Position numbers and translations under genes: made by a program. This document shows positions 31,158 to 41,444 of a stretch of 64,000 nt of DNA, piece by piece (positions within the stretch are counted from its first letter, which is position 1; each line of letters begins with the position of its first letter). The notes under the pieces are model-generated. The model did not search any database. It was not told the DNA's origin and was given only the letters and a program-made list of their open reading frames with translations. Origin of the DNA: JBDHWI01 sp964590135 (lineage in GTDB: Bacteria > Chloroflexota > Anaerolineae > J036 > Brachytrichaceae); the NCBI GenBank assembly GCA_964590135.1, contig CAZPVX010000016.1:1-64000 (forward strand), given 5' to 3'.

Positions 31158-33788
31158 TTACAACTTCGATCTGAACACGTAGCTGCCGCTGTTAACTTCA
31201 AGCACTGCCGTGCCATCGTCGGCGCTCACCAGCGTCGCCCCATCGCTCAGGCCATTGACGCGGCCATTGCCATTGGGCAACATCACCTGCGCGGTGGTGT
31301 TTGGCGGCAGGGTCAACTTCAACGTCACCGCGCCGTCCTTCACTTCCCATGCGCTGCAGATCTTGCCGCGGATGCTGCGCAATTCTGCGCCGGCGTGCAT
31401 GATGCCATCGCGGATGCGCGGGCGAATCAGCAGACGCTCATAGCCCGGCACATCCGGATCGAGGTCGATGCCGGCGAGATAGCGATACAGCCATTCCCCG
31501 ACTGAGCCAAACGCATAGTGATTGAACGAATTCATCGCCGGCGACTGGAACCCATTTTCTGCCGTCCATCCATCCCACCTTTCCCAGATCGTGGTCGCGC
31601 CATGCTTGATCGAATGTCCCCACGAGGGGAAGGTGTCGTTGAGCAGCAGCTTGTAGGCCGTCGATGTGTTGCAGGATTCGCTCAGAACCGGCAGCAACGC
31701 GCCGGCGCCGACGATGCCCGTGCTGAGATGCTCATGCTTCGCCTTGATGGCGTTGAGCAGGTGCTGCACAGCGCGCTCGCGCATCTCATCTGTAGGCAGC
31801 AGTTCGAAGTGCAACGTCAGTGCATAGCACGTTTGCGTGTCGCCCTTGATCTTTCCATCACCGTCAACATACGTTGTGAGGAACGCGCTGCGAACGCGCT
31901 CAAACAGTTCGGCAAAATGCTTTGCCTCGCTGCGCTTGCCCACTGCCGCAGCCATCTTGCTCATCACCAACGCGTCGTAGGCCCAATAGGCCGTTGCCAG
32001 CACGTCCTTCGGTGTGTCAGCGGCGATGGAAAGCCAGTCGCCAAAGTTGTTGTTCAGGCGGTTGACGCGCAGATAATCAGGGTTGGCTTCGGCGAGATAG
32101 CTCATCCACTTCGCCATCGCGTCCCAGTGCTTGCGGACGATGCGCGTGTCGCCATATTGGCGATACATCACCCAGGGGATGATGACGCCGGCATCACCCC
32201 ACGCCGGCGCTCCATCCATCGGATCGACCACGCGCGGTGCAACATCGGGGAAGCCCCCTTCGGGCGACTGCGCATCCTCGATATCCTGCATCCACTTGGT
32301 GAAGAAAGCGGCCACGTCCATGTTGTGTGAAGCCGTGCGGATGAACAGGCCGGCGTCGCCCAGCCAGCCCATGCGTTCGTCGCGCTGTGGGCAATCCGTC
32401 GGGACGCTCAGGTAGTTGCCGCGCTGGCTCCATTCGATGTTGCGCTGCAACTGGTTCACCATCGGATGCGAGCATTCGAAACTGCCAACCTTGGGTGTGT
32501 CGGAATGCACGACGATGCCGGTGATGTCGCCGCTCTTCAGCGGGCCGGGATAGCCGGTGACTTCGACATAGCGAAAGCCATGGAAGGTGAAGCGCGGCTC
32601 GAACGTTTCACGCGGGCCGCCCTTCACGATGTAAGTATCGGTGGCTTTGGCGCTGCGCAGACTCTCGGTATAGATCGAGCCATCCTTGTTCAGCATCTCG
32701 GCATAGCGTAGTTGGATCTTCGTGCCGGCTTTGCCGCGCAGCCCCAGCCGCACCCAGCCAACCATGTTCTGTCCCATATCCACGATCTGCGTGTTGCTGT
32801 CCAGCGACTTCACGGTGAACGGTTTCAGCCGCTCGATGGCGCGCACCGGCTGCGAGCAATCCGCAACGAGTGATGTGTTATCGCGTGGAGCAGTGAACAC
32901 CGGTTGCCAGGCGCTGTCGTCATAGTTCACGTCATTCCAGCCGATCAGCTCCTTGCGCGAGTCATAGAACTCGCCGGCGAGAAAATCTGAATACAAGATC
33001 GGCCCATTGCTCGTCTTCCACTGCTCATCTGTGAGAATGATCTCCTTTGAGCCGTCGGCATATTCGAGGTGCAATTGCGCCAACAGCATCGGCTCTGCGC
33101 CATAGTGGCGCGATTGGCTGGTGAAACCGATATATCCGGCATACCAGCCCGTGCCGAGCCACGCGCCGATGATATTTTCGCCGCTTTGCATCATGCCGGT
33201 CACGTCGTAGGTCTGATACTGGATGCGGATGCGGTAGTCTGTCCAGCCAGGCGGGAAAATGGCGTCGCCGGCGCGCTGGCCGTTGATGTAGATTTCATAG
33301 ATGCCGCGAGCAGTGGCATACAACCGCGCGCGCTTCACCTGCTTGCGTGCGTTGAAGGCGCGCCGGAAGAGCGGGGCGGGGGAGAGTGCGTCGGTCGTCA
33401 CCTGCCGATGGCCAATCCATTCGGCCTGCCAGTCGTTCTTACGCACCAGCCCCATCTCCCATGAGGCGATGTCGCTCTCGGTGCTGTTGCCATCTTTATC
33501 CCATACGCGCACACGCCACCACGCCGTCTGCCCGCTGGTGAGCGGCTTGCCCTTGTATTCAATGTGGCAGGTGGCATTGCTGTCGATTTGGCCGCTGTCC
33601 CACAGATCGGCGCGGCCACGCTGCAGGCCGGCGAGGCTGCTTGCGACCTGGATTTGATACGCCGTTTGCTTTTGCCCATTGGCATCGGATTGCAACTCCC
33701 AGCTTAGTCGCGGCTTCGCAACATCAATGCCAAGCGGGTTGACGAGATATTCGCAACGCAGATAAGCTGCCCGGAGGGAAGTAGACAT
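31158..33788 (-). CDS. GH78 alpha-L-rhamnosidase
   Basis: 876 residues. Domain order is that of bacterial rhamnosidases: an N-terminal Ig-like/beta domain (LRCEYLVNPLGIDVAKPRLSW), beta-sandwich modules, the catalytic (alpha/alpha)6 barrel with the signature TDCPQRDERMGWLGD (acid residues around 470-480) and a C-terminal beta-sandwich. No signal peptide, so cytoplasmic. It would release rhamnose from short oligosaccharides or glycosides taken up by the cell. A LacI-type operator sits in its presumed promoter 260 bases upstream, so carbohydrate induction is likely. Confidence 0.95.
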   Translation of the reverse strand: MSTSLRAAYLRCEYLVNPLGIDVAKPRLSWELQSDANGQKQTAYQIQVASSLAGLQRGRADLWDSGQIDSNATCHIEYKGKPLTSGQTAWWRVRVWDKDGNSTESDIASWEMGLVRKNDWQAEWIGHRQVTTDALSPAPLFRRAFNARKQVKRARLYATARGIYEIYINGQRAGDAIFPPGWTDYRIRIQYQTYDVTGMMQSGENIIGAWLGTGWYAGYIGFTSQSRHYGAEPMLLAQLHLEYADGSKEIILTDEQWKTSNGPILYSDFLAGEFYDSRKELIGWNDVNYDDSAWQPVFTAPRDNTSLVADCSQPVRAIERLKPFTVKSLDSNTQIVDMGQNMVGWVRLGLRGKAGTKIQLRYAEMLNKDGSIYTESLRSAKATDTYIVKGGPRETFEPRFTFHGFRYVEVTGYPGPLKSGDITGIVVHSDTPKVGSFECSHPMVNQLQRNIEWSQRGNYLSVPTDCPQRDERMGWLGDAGLFIRTASHNMDVAAFFTKWMQDIEDAQSPEGGFPDVAPRVVDPMDGAPAWGDAGVIIPWVMYRQYGDTRIVRKHWDAMAKWMSYLAEANPDYLRVNRLNNNFGDWLSIAADTPKDVLATAYWAYDALVMSKMAAAVGKRSEAKHFAELFERVRSAFLTTYVDGDGKIKGDTQTCYALTLHFELLPTDEMRERAVQHLLNAIKAKHEHLSTGIVGAGALLPVLSESCNTSTAYKLLLNDTFPSWGHSIKHGATTIWERWDGWTAENGFQSPAMNSFNHYAFGSVGEWLYRYLAGIDLDPDVPGYERLLIRPRIRDGIMHAGAELRSIRGKICSAWEVKDGAVTLKLTLPPNTTAQVMLPNGNGRVNGLSDGATLVSADDGTAVLEVNSGSYVFRSKL

Positions 33789-33871
33789 GGTGATAGTCCG
33801 TTTGTTTGAAAGCGGCCAGATTTAGCCCATGTTCGCCGGCGACAATGGATTGCGACGATGTGGAAAATGCA

Positions 33872-33906
33872 CGAGGGTGCTGAACAACATGTGGTCAGCA
33901 CCCTCG
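33872..33906 (-). other. Hairpin in GH78 mRNA leader
   Basis: 12-bp perfect inverted repeat (CGAGGGTGCTGA and its complement, 11-base loop), 84-118 bases upstream of the GH78 start on the minus strand. No T-run follows, so it may stabilise or regulate the leader rather than terminate. The remaining sequence of the 458-base gene-free stretch 33789-34246 shows nothing else beyond the promoter below. Confidence 0.6.
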
Positions 33907-34054
33907 CTGCACAAGAAGGAGGAGAGAAAGTATGGCGCAGCAAACAGAAAACTGAAGGCGTGCGCGAGACGACGTGAAAAAAGCTTCCTTAAATGAGCGA
34001 TCATGTGTCTAAACTGCGACTGGCCGGCGTCACAGTTTGCCCAACGTGGTTGAC

Positions 34055-34082
34055 ATGATAAGTAAACGTTTACAACTGTCAA
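34055..34082 (-). promoter_or_regulatory. GH78 promoter with LacI/CcpA-type operator in the spacer
   Basis: On the minus strand, TTGACA (34082-34077), 16-base spacer, TATCAT (34060-34055). The spacer contains the perfect palindrome GTAAACGTTTAC (34062-34073), the classical LacI/GalR-family half-site pair. Repressor binding would block the polymerase. No LacI gene is in the window. Confidence 0.75.
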
Positions 34083-34246
34083 CTCGTCAGAGGCGTCTTG
34101 TTGAAATGATAATTTAGGATGCTTGAAAACCGCGCTGAGGCAACGTGCAATTGCTGTTTTGGCTTGCGCTTTGTTGATTGAAGAGATGCAATTTGTGCAA
34201 CTTGCCGGTTTGGCAAGCGCAACGCGCTATTTACGGCGCTTTCCCA

Positions 34247-35713
34247 TCACACCTTCAACTGTTTCCAGCGCCCACGCCGATACAGCACATACACGATCGC
34301 TGCGCGGCTAAGCCAGTCGAGTGCGGTGCCAAGCCAGACGCCGGCCAATCCCATCCGCAACCCCACCGCAAGGAGCCACACCAGGCTCACCCGCAAGACG
34401 ATGGAGCCAACCAGCGATACGATCATCGGTGAGCGCGTGTCGCCGGCGCCGCGCAGCGCGCCGCTGTAGATCATGTAGAACGCCAGTGATGGCAGCTCCA
34501 GCGCCGAGAGCGCAACTGCGACCGCCGCCAATGCCAGCACGTCATCCTGCGCGCCGAAGGCGGCCGCCAGCTGCGGTGCAAAAATGACGAACAGCGCGCC
34601 CATCACCACCATCGCGCTGACGCCGAGGATGCCCGAACGTTTGGTGGCAAGTTCGGCAATATCGATGCGGCGAGCGCCGAGTGATTGGCCGACCAGTGTG
34701 GAGGTGGCGATGGCAAGTCCCCATGCCGGCATGAAGGCGAACGATTCGATGCTGTTGGTAATCTGGTGCGCGGCCATTGTTGCGGTGCCGAGGCTGCTGA
34801 CAATGCCGACGAAGGCGATGAAGCCGACACGCTGGATGGCGCTCTCGATGATGTTGGGTAGGGCTACGCGCCAGATGCGCCGCACGTCTGGCCAATGCCA
34901 CACCAGCATCTGCCTCAGTGATACTTGCAAAGGTGTCCACCCGTGCCACATGGCGATGAACGAGACCAATCCGCCCAGACCGAGCGCGATGGCGGTGGCG
35001 ATGCCGGCGCCGCCGAGTCCCATCGCCGGCACAGGTCCCGCACCAAAGATCAACACCGCTGCCAGCACAATGTTCAGCGCGTTGACTGCGAGTGTGATAA
35101 GCATCGGTGTGCGGGTGTCGCCGGCGGCGCGCATCAGGTTGCTCATCACCATGCGCGGCCACGCCAGCAGCGCCGTCGTCAACATCAAGTGGGTGTAGAG
35201 CGTGCCGAGTTGCACCACGTGGTCGGCCATCGCCGGGTTGGGATCCTGCACCAACAAGCGCAAAAACGGCTCAACGAAGATCATCATCAGCGCCATCAGC
35301 ACGACCGACAGCGCGAAGCTGAGCGAGATGGACTGGCCGGCGGCGTGCTTCGCTTCTTGCAAATTGCCCTCGCCCCATGCCCGCGCCACGATGGCGAGCG
35401 CGCCGATGCCAAGCGCCATGAACACACCCTGCGCGATCCACAGATAGCTGCCGCTCACACCGATTGCTGCCAGTGCGGCGGGATCGTGCAGCCGGCCAAT
35501 GAGCAGCGTGTCAACCAGCAGCACCGCCGTGCCGAGCAGGTTCTCCAACACCGCCGGCACTGCCAGCCGGACGATGGCGCGGTTGAGCGTTTGTGGAGTG
35601 AGGTCGTCGCTGCTTCCGGGCAGCGCGATGGATGCATTTGCCAAGGTGAGCCGGATGTTACACGATTGAGGAGTTTTTACGCACTCTCCTTGAACGGGGA
35701 GAGGCAGGAGCAA
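34247..35713 (-). CDS. MATE family efflux transporter
   Basis: Up to 488 residues, 12 hydrophobic segments in two related halves (LNRAIVRLAVPAVLENLLGT ... and IESAIQRVGFIAF...). It has the MATE features ARAWGEGN and GQSLGARR. It would pump cationic drugs out using a sodium or proton gradient. The start is uncertain: the first ~20 residues derive from a dispersed GC-rich repeat (CTCTCC...GGAGAGG), so translation may begin further in, at an alternative codon near residue 22-25. Confidence 0.9.
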   Translation of the reverse strand: MLLPLPVQGECVKTPQSCNIRLTLANASIALPGSSDDLTPQTLNRAIVRLAVPAVLENLLGTAVLLVDTLLIGRLHDPAALAAIGVSGSYLWIAQGVFMALGIGALAIVARAWGEGNLQEAKHAAGQSISLSFALSVVLMALMMIFVEPFLRLLVQDPNPAMADHVVQLGTLYTHLMLTTALLAWPRMVMSNLMRAAGDTRTPMLITLAVNALNIVLAAVLIFGAGPVPAMGLGGAGIATAIALGLGGLVSFIAMWHGWTPLQVSLRQMLVWHWPDVRRIWRVALPNIIESAIQRVGFIAFVGIVSSLGTATMAAHQITNSIESFAFMPAWGLAIATSTLVGQSLGARRIDIAELATKRSGILGVSAMVVMGALFVIFAPQLAAAFGAQDDVLALAAVAVALSALELPSLAFYMIYSGALRGAGDTRSPMIVSLVGSIVLRVSLVWLLAVGLRMGLAGVWLGTALDWLSRAAIVYVLYRRGRWKQLKV

Positions 35714-35780
35714 GAATGCTCACCACACAGCACGCGCCAGCCGATATCGTGTGTGCGCTCCTTGCTTGCTGCCCGCAAAC

Positions 35781-35822
35781 AAAAACCGGCTGACCATGCT
35801 GTTTGAGCATCATGGCAGCCGG
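35781..35822 (-). terminator. nifJ terminator
   Basis: Near-perfect stem of about 15 bp (arms 35786-35800 and 35806-35822, loop GTTTG) with TTTTTG on the minus strand (35785-35781). Confidence 0.85.
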
Positions 35823-35859
35823 CATTTGGATGTGAATCGCATCTGCCCGCACGGCGCTA

Positions 35860-38800
35860 TTATTTCGCAGCAAGCTCCTCGTAGCGCTTCCAGTGCGTGT
35901 TCACCAGATCCTGCGCCTGCTTCATCAGCCGATCGGCCTCTTGTGGATGGCTCTGCGCCAGCATGCGATAGCGCGTTTCGTTGTAGGCATAGTCCTTGAA
36001 CGCGATCTTTGGCGCGCCGCTGTCCAATTGCAGCGGGTTCTTGCCGGCAGCGCGCAGGGCTGGATTGTAGCGATACAGGATCCAGTAACCCGAATCCACG
36101 GCCAGCTTCTGCTGGGTCATGCCCTTGGCGATATCGATGCCGTGCGCGATGCAGTGCGAGTAGGCGATGAGAATCGCCGGCCCGTCAAAGGCCTCCGCCT
36201 CTTGAATCGCCTTGATCGTCTGCGCGTCGTTGGCGCCCATCGCGATCTGCGCAACATAGATGTTGCCGTAGGTCATGGCGATCATGCCGAGGTCCTTCTT
36301 GCCCAGCGCCTTGCCGGCAGCCGCGAACTTGGCCACCGCGCCGAGCGGCGTTGCCTTGGATGACTGTCCGCCAGTGTTCGAATACACCTCGGTGTCCATC
36401 ACCAGCACCTTTACGTTCTTGCCGCTCGCCAGCACATGGTCGAGGCCGCCGAAGCCAATGTCATAGGCCCAGCCGTCGCCACCGATGATCCATACGCTCT
36501 TTCGCACCAACATGTCTGCGATGATGGCGAGGTTGTCGATCTTCGACTGCAACGCCTCGGGCTGGCCGGCCTTTGCCGCTTCCAACTTGCTCTTGAGATC
36601 GACTACGCGCTTGCGCTGGTCGACAATGCCCTGCTCAGTGGCTTGATCGGCGCTCAAGATTGCATCGCTCAGTTCGCCGCCAATCAGGTCGCGCAGCTCG
36701 CCGACGAGCGTGCGGGCGAAGTCAGTCTGCTTGTCAATGGTCAGCCGCATGCCGAGGCCGAATTCGGCGTTGTCCTCGAACAACGAGTTCGACCAGGTCG
36801 GCCCGCGCCCGTCCTTGTTCACTGCCCAGGGTGTGGTCGGCAGGTTGCCGCCGTAGATGCTGGAGCAGCCGGTCGCATTAGCGACATACATGCGGTCGCC
36901 GTAGAGCCGGCTGAGCAGGCCCAGGTAGGGCGTCTCACCGCAGCCGGTGCATGCGCCGCTGAACTCGAACAGCGGATCAAGCAACTGCGCGTTCTTCACG
37001 TTGTTGAAGGTCATGCCATCCGACTTTGAGAATTCCGGCAATGACTTGAAGAAATCCCAGTTCTCGATTTCCTGCTCGCGGATTGGCAACTGTTCGGCCA
37101 TGTTGATGGCTCGCCGGCCAACCTGCGTCTTATCCTTCACTGGACACGCTTCCACGCACAGCGTGCAACCAGTGCAGTCCTCCACCGCCACCTGCAGTGA
37201 GTATTTCTGGCCGGCGAGCTCCTTCCAGCGCGCTTCGGTGCTCTTGAACGTCTCTGGCGCGTTGACCAACTCGCCAGGTTCATACACCTTCGCGCGGATC
37301 ACCGCGTGCGGACAAACCAGCACACACTTGCCACACTGGATGCAGATGTCCGGGTCCCACACTGGCACTTCGAGCGCGATGTTGCGCTTCTCGTATTGCG
37401 TCGTGCCGGCGGGATAGGTGCCGTCCACCGGCAGCGCGCTCACAGGCAGCAGGTCGCCGGCGCCCACGATCATCGGCGCGGTCACCTTCTGCACAAATTC
37501 CGGCGCATACACTGGCACGATGGGTGGCATCGGCTTGCCATTTGCCTGCATCGACTCGTCGATCTTCACCTCATGCAGGTGCGCCAGTGTGGCATCGACT
37601 GCGCCGAAGTTCTTTTGCACCACCGCCTCGCCGCGCTTGCCATACGTCTTGCGAATCGACTTTTTGATCTGCTCGATGGCCTCTTCGCGCGGCAATACGC
37701 CGCTGATCGCAAAGAAGCATGTCTGCATCACGGTGTTGATGCGGTTGCCCATGCCGGCGTCTTCGGCCACCTTGTAAGCGTCAATCACATACAGCTTCAG
37801 CTTTCTGGCGATCAGGGTTTCTTGCACCGGCTTGGGCAGCCGGCTCCATACATCGTCCGGCCCCCACAGGCTGTTCACCAGCACCACTGCGCCCTCGGTC
37901 GCCTGCTCCAGCACGTCGTAGCGTTCCAGGAAGCCAAATTGGTGCACGCCGATGAAGGTGGCCTTGCTGATGAGATACGGTGATTTGATCGGTTGCGGGC
38001 CGAAGCGCAGGTGCGAGACGGTGCGCGCGCCGGACTTCTTGGAATCGTAGACGAAGTAACCCTGCGCGTAGTTCGCCGTCTCCTCGCCGATGATCTTGAT
38101 GGTGTTCTTGTTTGCGCCGACCGTGCCATCTGAGCCGAGCCCCCAGAACATGGCGCGCACGGTGTCATCCGTTTCGATGTCGAAGTTCGGGTCAAACGGG
38201 ATGCTGGTGAAGGTCACATCGTCGTTGATGCCGATGGTAAAGTGATTCTTCGGCTTGTCCTGCGACAGGGCATCGAACACGCCCTTCACCATCGCCGGCG
38301 TGAATTCCTTCGACGACAAGCCATAGCGGCCGCCGACGACGCGCGGCATCTGGCCTTCCCACACTTCGCTCAACGCGGTGACGACGTCGAGGTAGAGCGG
38401 CTCGCCGGCGCCGCCTGGCTCCTTGCAACGATCCAGCACCGCGATCTTCTTCACGCTCTTTGGCAGCGCTGCGACCAGATGCTCGGCGGAGAATGGGCGA
38501 TATAGGCGCACCTTTATCACGCCGACCTTCTCGCCGCTGGCGATCAGGTGCTGCACCGTCTGCTCAACCGTGTCACACGCCGATCCCATCGCGATGATCA
38601 CGCGCTCGGCATCTGGCGCGCCGACATAGTCGAACAGGTGATACTGCCGGCCCGTCAGCATGGCGAACTTGTCCATCGCGTTCTGCACGATGGCCGGCAC
38701 GGCCAGATAAAACGGATTTACGGTCTCGCGCGCTTGGAAATACACATCCGGGTTTTGCGCTGTGCCGCGAATCACGGGGTTGTCCGGCGTCAGCGCGCGC

Positions 38801-39433
38801 TGGCGATGCGCTCGCACAAGCTTCTCATCGATCATGCTGCGCATGTCGTCATCCGACAGGTGCTCCAGCTTCGTAATTTCGTGGCTGGTGCGGAAGCCGT
38901 CGAAAATGTGCAGGAATGGCACGCGCGACTCCAGCGTTGCAGCAAAAGAGATCAGCGCATTGTCCATCACTTCCTGGCCGTTGGCCGAGAAGAGTTGCGC
39001 CCAACCGGTGGAGCGGGTGGCCATCACATCGCTGTGATCACCGAAGATGCTCAGGCCTTGCGCAGCAATCGAGCGCGCGGCGATGTGGAAGACCGTGCTG
39101 GTCAATTCGCCGGCGATCTTGAACATGTTCGGGATCATCAGCAGCAAGNNNNNNNNNNAAGCCCTGCGATGACGTGAACGTGGTGGCGAGAGAGCCGGAT
39201 TGCAACGCGCCGTGGATGGCGCCGGCGGCGCCGCCTTCGGACTGCATCTCCTGAACCAGCGGCACGACGCCCCACAGATTCTTTATATGGTTGGCGCTCC
39301 ACTGGTCGCAAAATTCGCTCATCTGCGACGAGGGTGTGATCGGGTAGATGGCGATGACCTCACTCGTCTTGTAGGCCACGTATGCCGCGGCCTCGTTGCC
39401 TTCAATGGTGGTAATTTCGCGTGTGGATGACAT
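35860..39433 (-). CDS. nifJ: Pyruvate:ferredoxin (flavodoxin) oxidoreductase
   Basis: Single-chain PFOR of about 1190 residues converting pyruvate, CoA and oxidised ferredoxin to acetyl-CoA and CO2. Domains in order: the N-terminal domain with EGNEAAAYVAYKTSEV and YPITPSSQMSE, the transketolase C-like part, the gamma domain, a two-cluster ferredoxin domain (CIQCGKCVLVCPHA and CTGCTLCVEACPVKD), then the TPP domain with ACTGCGETPYLGLL, ANATGCSS, GGDGWAYDIGFGGLDH and SNTGGQSSKATPLG. The N gap at 39149-39158 shifts the frame, but closing it by a CTT overlap restores the family motif SSQGLLLMIPNM, so the gene is intact. Points to anaerobic or facultative energy metabolism. Confidence 0.96.
39149..39158. 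other. Assembly gap (10 N) inside nifJ
   Basis: On the minus strand the left side ends GGGCTT and the right side begins CTTGCTGCTG. Merging the shared CTT gives the conserved SQGLLLM in frame, so probably no sequence is missing. Confidence 0.97.
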
Positions 39434-39563
39434 ATCAGCGTTTTTTGTACTGGCGTCAGGTGTCTTTTGCGTCCTGCGCGTGGCTAGTCATACACTGGCC
39501 GTGTGGTTAGTCGGCTTGGGGCCGGCTTTCGGCAAGGGAAGGTTGGATGAGGCGGGAAATCCC

Positions 39564-41260
39564 CTACGACTTGCTGCCTTTGTGACGCGGGCGGAGTGCG
39601 TTGCGGATGCGAATGAACCATTCACGCACGGCAGCAGCCTGCTGGTCGCTCACGTCGTGGGTGCTGTAGCGCGCTTCGATGAAGGCCTGCGTGAGTTGCT
39701 CGACGTCTTGCGAAGCATCCGGTGCGCGCTGGTCTAGCACCTGCGCATATTCGTTTGGTGTGTGCGCGGGGTTGCGCGGCGTGCCGCTCTGCGCGCCGCG
39801 CTGCAAGAGAAAATGATCACCGTCGGCTATCTGTACGTGAGCGAACTGGTTGGCGAGCAGATCGACGNNNNNNNNNNCAAGAGCAGGCTGTAGTAGTAGC
39901 GCACGAGGGCGCGGGCAGTCATGTTGCGCAGGCCGGCGCGATAACCCAGCGACGTTGCAGCGCGCTTCGCTTGTGGAGGTGATTTTGGTTGATCACTGCG
40001 TAATTTTTGCAGCAGAGCTGCCGGCTGTGCGAACAACCCCATCAACCAGACCCAGAATGCTGCCAGCCGCCGGCGCAGCAAGCCAAACAAGCTGCCGGCG
40101 GTGCGCAACTCATTGCCCAGCGCGAGCCGGCGCGAGAGCAGGTAATACAGTGCGCCGGCCACGAGGGCGATGCCGAGCGCGACGAGCAGCGCGGAGCCGA
40201 AGGGAATGTCGATTGGAGTCGCGGCGGCGCGCTCCAGCGGCTGTTGCTCTGGCGTTTGCAGTTGTGGGGCTGCCGGCGGCGGCGTGCCAAACAACCATGC
40301 AAACAACGAGAATAGCGCAAAGGCGACCATCTGAAACATGAACACGATCAGCATCCAGATCAGGGTGATGAAGTAGATCAGCCCGAACAGAATGTTGCGA
40401 ACGAGGATGCTGAGCGATTGAAAGAGAGTGAGCGGGTTGCCGGCAGCGAGCAGCAACGCGACCAGCGCAAGACCCAGCACCAACGCCAGCCCGTAGCCGG
40501 CCCAGCGTGTGCCAAGTCCAGGCTCGATCTCGACGCCTTCGATGGCCCAGGTGCTGATGGCGGCGCGCACGCGGGTGTGGCCGAGCAGGAGCAGGCTGAG
40601 CGTAAAGTAGATCAGCAGGACGATCGCCGGCGCCGGCGCTGCCTTCGCCGCCGATACCATGCGCACCAATGTGGCAAGCACCAGAATGACCGCGAGGCCG
40701 ATGCCACCGGCGATCACGTGGCCGGCGAAGTTATCTCGCACCTCGCTCAAGCCGCCGCGCTCCTCGGTCGCCTGCATCTGGCGCAGCAGTTTGCGCTCAT
40801 CCATCGCCAGCGGCGCGAGGTCGCCGGCCAGCACGCGCACAGCAGACCACACGACGAAGAGCGCGATGAGTGAGAATAAAAACGCCGGTTCAAAAACGAA
40901 GGTATAGAAATCGGCCAGCCAGCGCTGCGCCTCATCGGCCAGCGTGGCAAAGCCGGCGCTGGCGAGGATGACACCTTTCACGATGAGGCCGATGATGATC
41001 CATTCCGATGCGAAGTAGAGGATGCGCTGTTGAAAGGTGCGCGTGACGTGCCGGCTTACCGCGCGGGAATACAGCGATTCGATGCCGACGAGCAACGCCA
41101 GCCACGGCAGCGCGCTGGCGTAGGCGCCCGGGTGGATGGCGCCGGCGAGCGCCGCCAACCCCACGCCAAGGCAGACACCCATCGCCACCAGCGCTGAATT
41201 CCACAGCAGTGGCGTCAATGAGGTGACGGCGGGTTGTTCGCCGGCGGTTTCATGCAGCAT
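39564..41260 (-). CDS. Membrane protein with C-terminal DUF4129 (broken by N gap)
   Basis: N-terminal part (from 41260) has about ten hydrophobic segments and ends at the gap with ARALVRYYYSLLL. The C-terminal part (39564-39806) is a DUF4129 end: TPNEYAQVLDQRAPDASQDV ... LTQAFIEARYSTHDV. DUF4129 proteins usually follow MoxR and DUF58 genes, as here, and often carry a transglutaminase domain, which is missing in this one. Between the halves lie 10 Ns and a 58-base segment (39810-39867) that does not fit the family. Joining at a shared CTCTTG gives YYYSLLLQRGAQSGTPRN, a normal DUF4129 reading. Function unknown. Confidence 0.82.
39868..39877. other. Assembly gap (10 N) inside DUF4129 gene
   Basis: Flanked by two codon-aligned copies of CTCTTG (minus strand; at 39878-39883 and 39804-39809). 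The 58 bases between the gap and the second copy are probably a wrong contig tip. Confidence 0.97.
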
Positions 41261-41350
41261 CGCAAAAGTCCCGCGCCTGGACGGCGCTTTTCACAAATCT
41301 CGCAGCTTCAATTCAACTTTACATGACTCGCTGCCCAGGCACTGAAGCCA

Positions 41351-41430
41351 ATGACATCCCCGCGAAGGCGAGAATCCAGCCCTTTTGGAGCTACGTCCAG
41401 GTCTGGATGCCCACGAAAGTGGGTGTGACG
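41351..41430. repeat. REP-like palindromic element
   Basis: About 80 bases with two small hairpins, CCCGC-GAAG-GCGAG and CCCAC-GAAA-GTGGG, facing each other with ATCCAG and CTGGAT on the inner sides and TGAC/GTGACG on the outer sides. This is the form of the dispersed 'CCCGCGAAAGCGGG-AATCCAG' elements of many bacterial genomes. It fills the gap between the DUF58 and DUF4129 genes. Confidence 0.7.
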
Positions 41431-41444
41431 GTATAGGCAGCAAG

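Noticed and set aside
33822..34082. An 86-codon minus-strand frame in the GH78 leader
   Set aside because: Starts at the promoter itself, no ribosome site, no motif; the region is better explained as promoter and leader.
39722..39982. A plus-strand frame across the gap in the DUF4129 gene
   Set aside because: It depends on the Ns and on the suspect contig tip.
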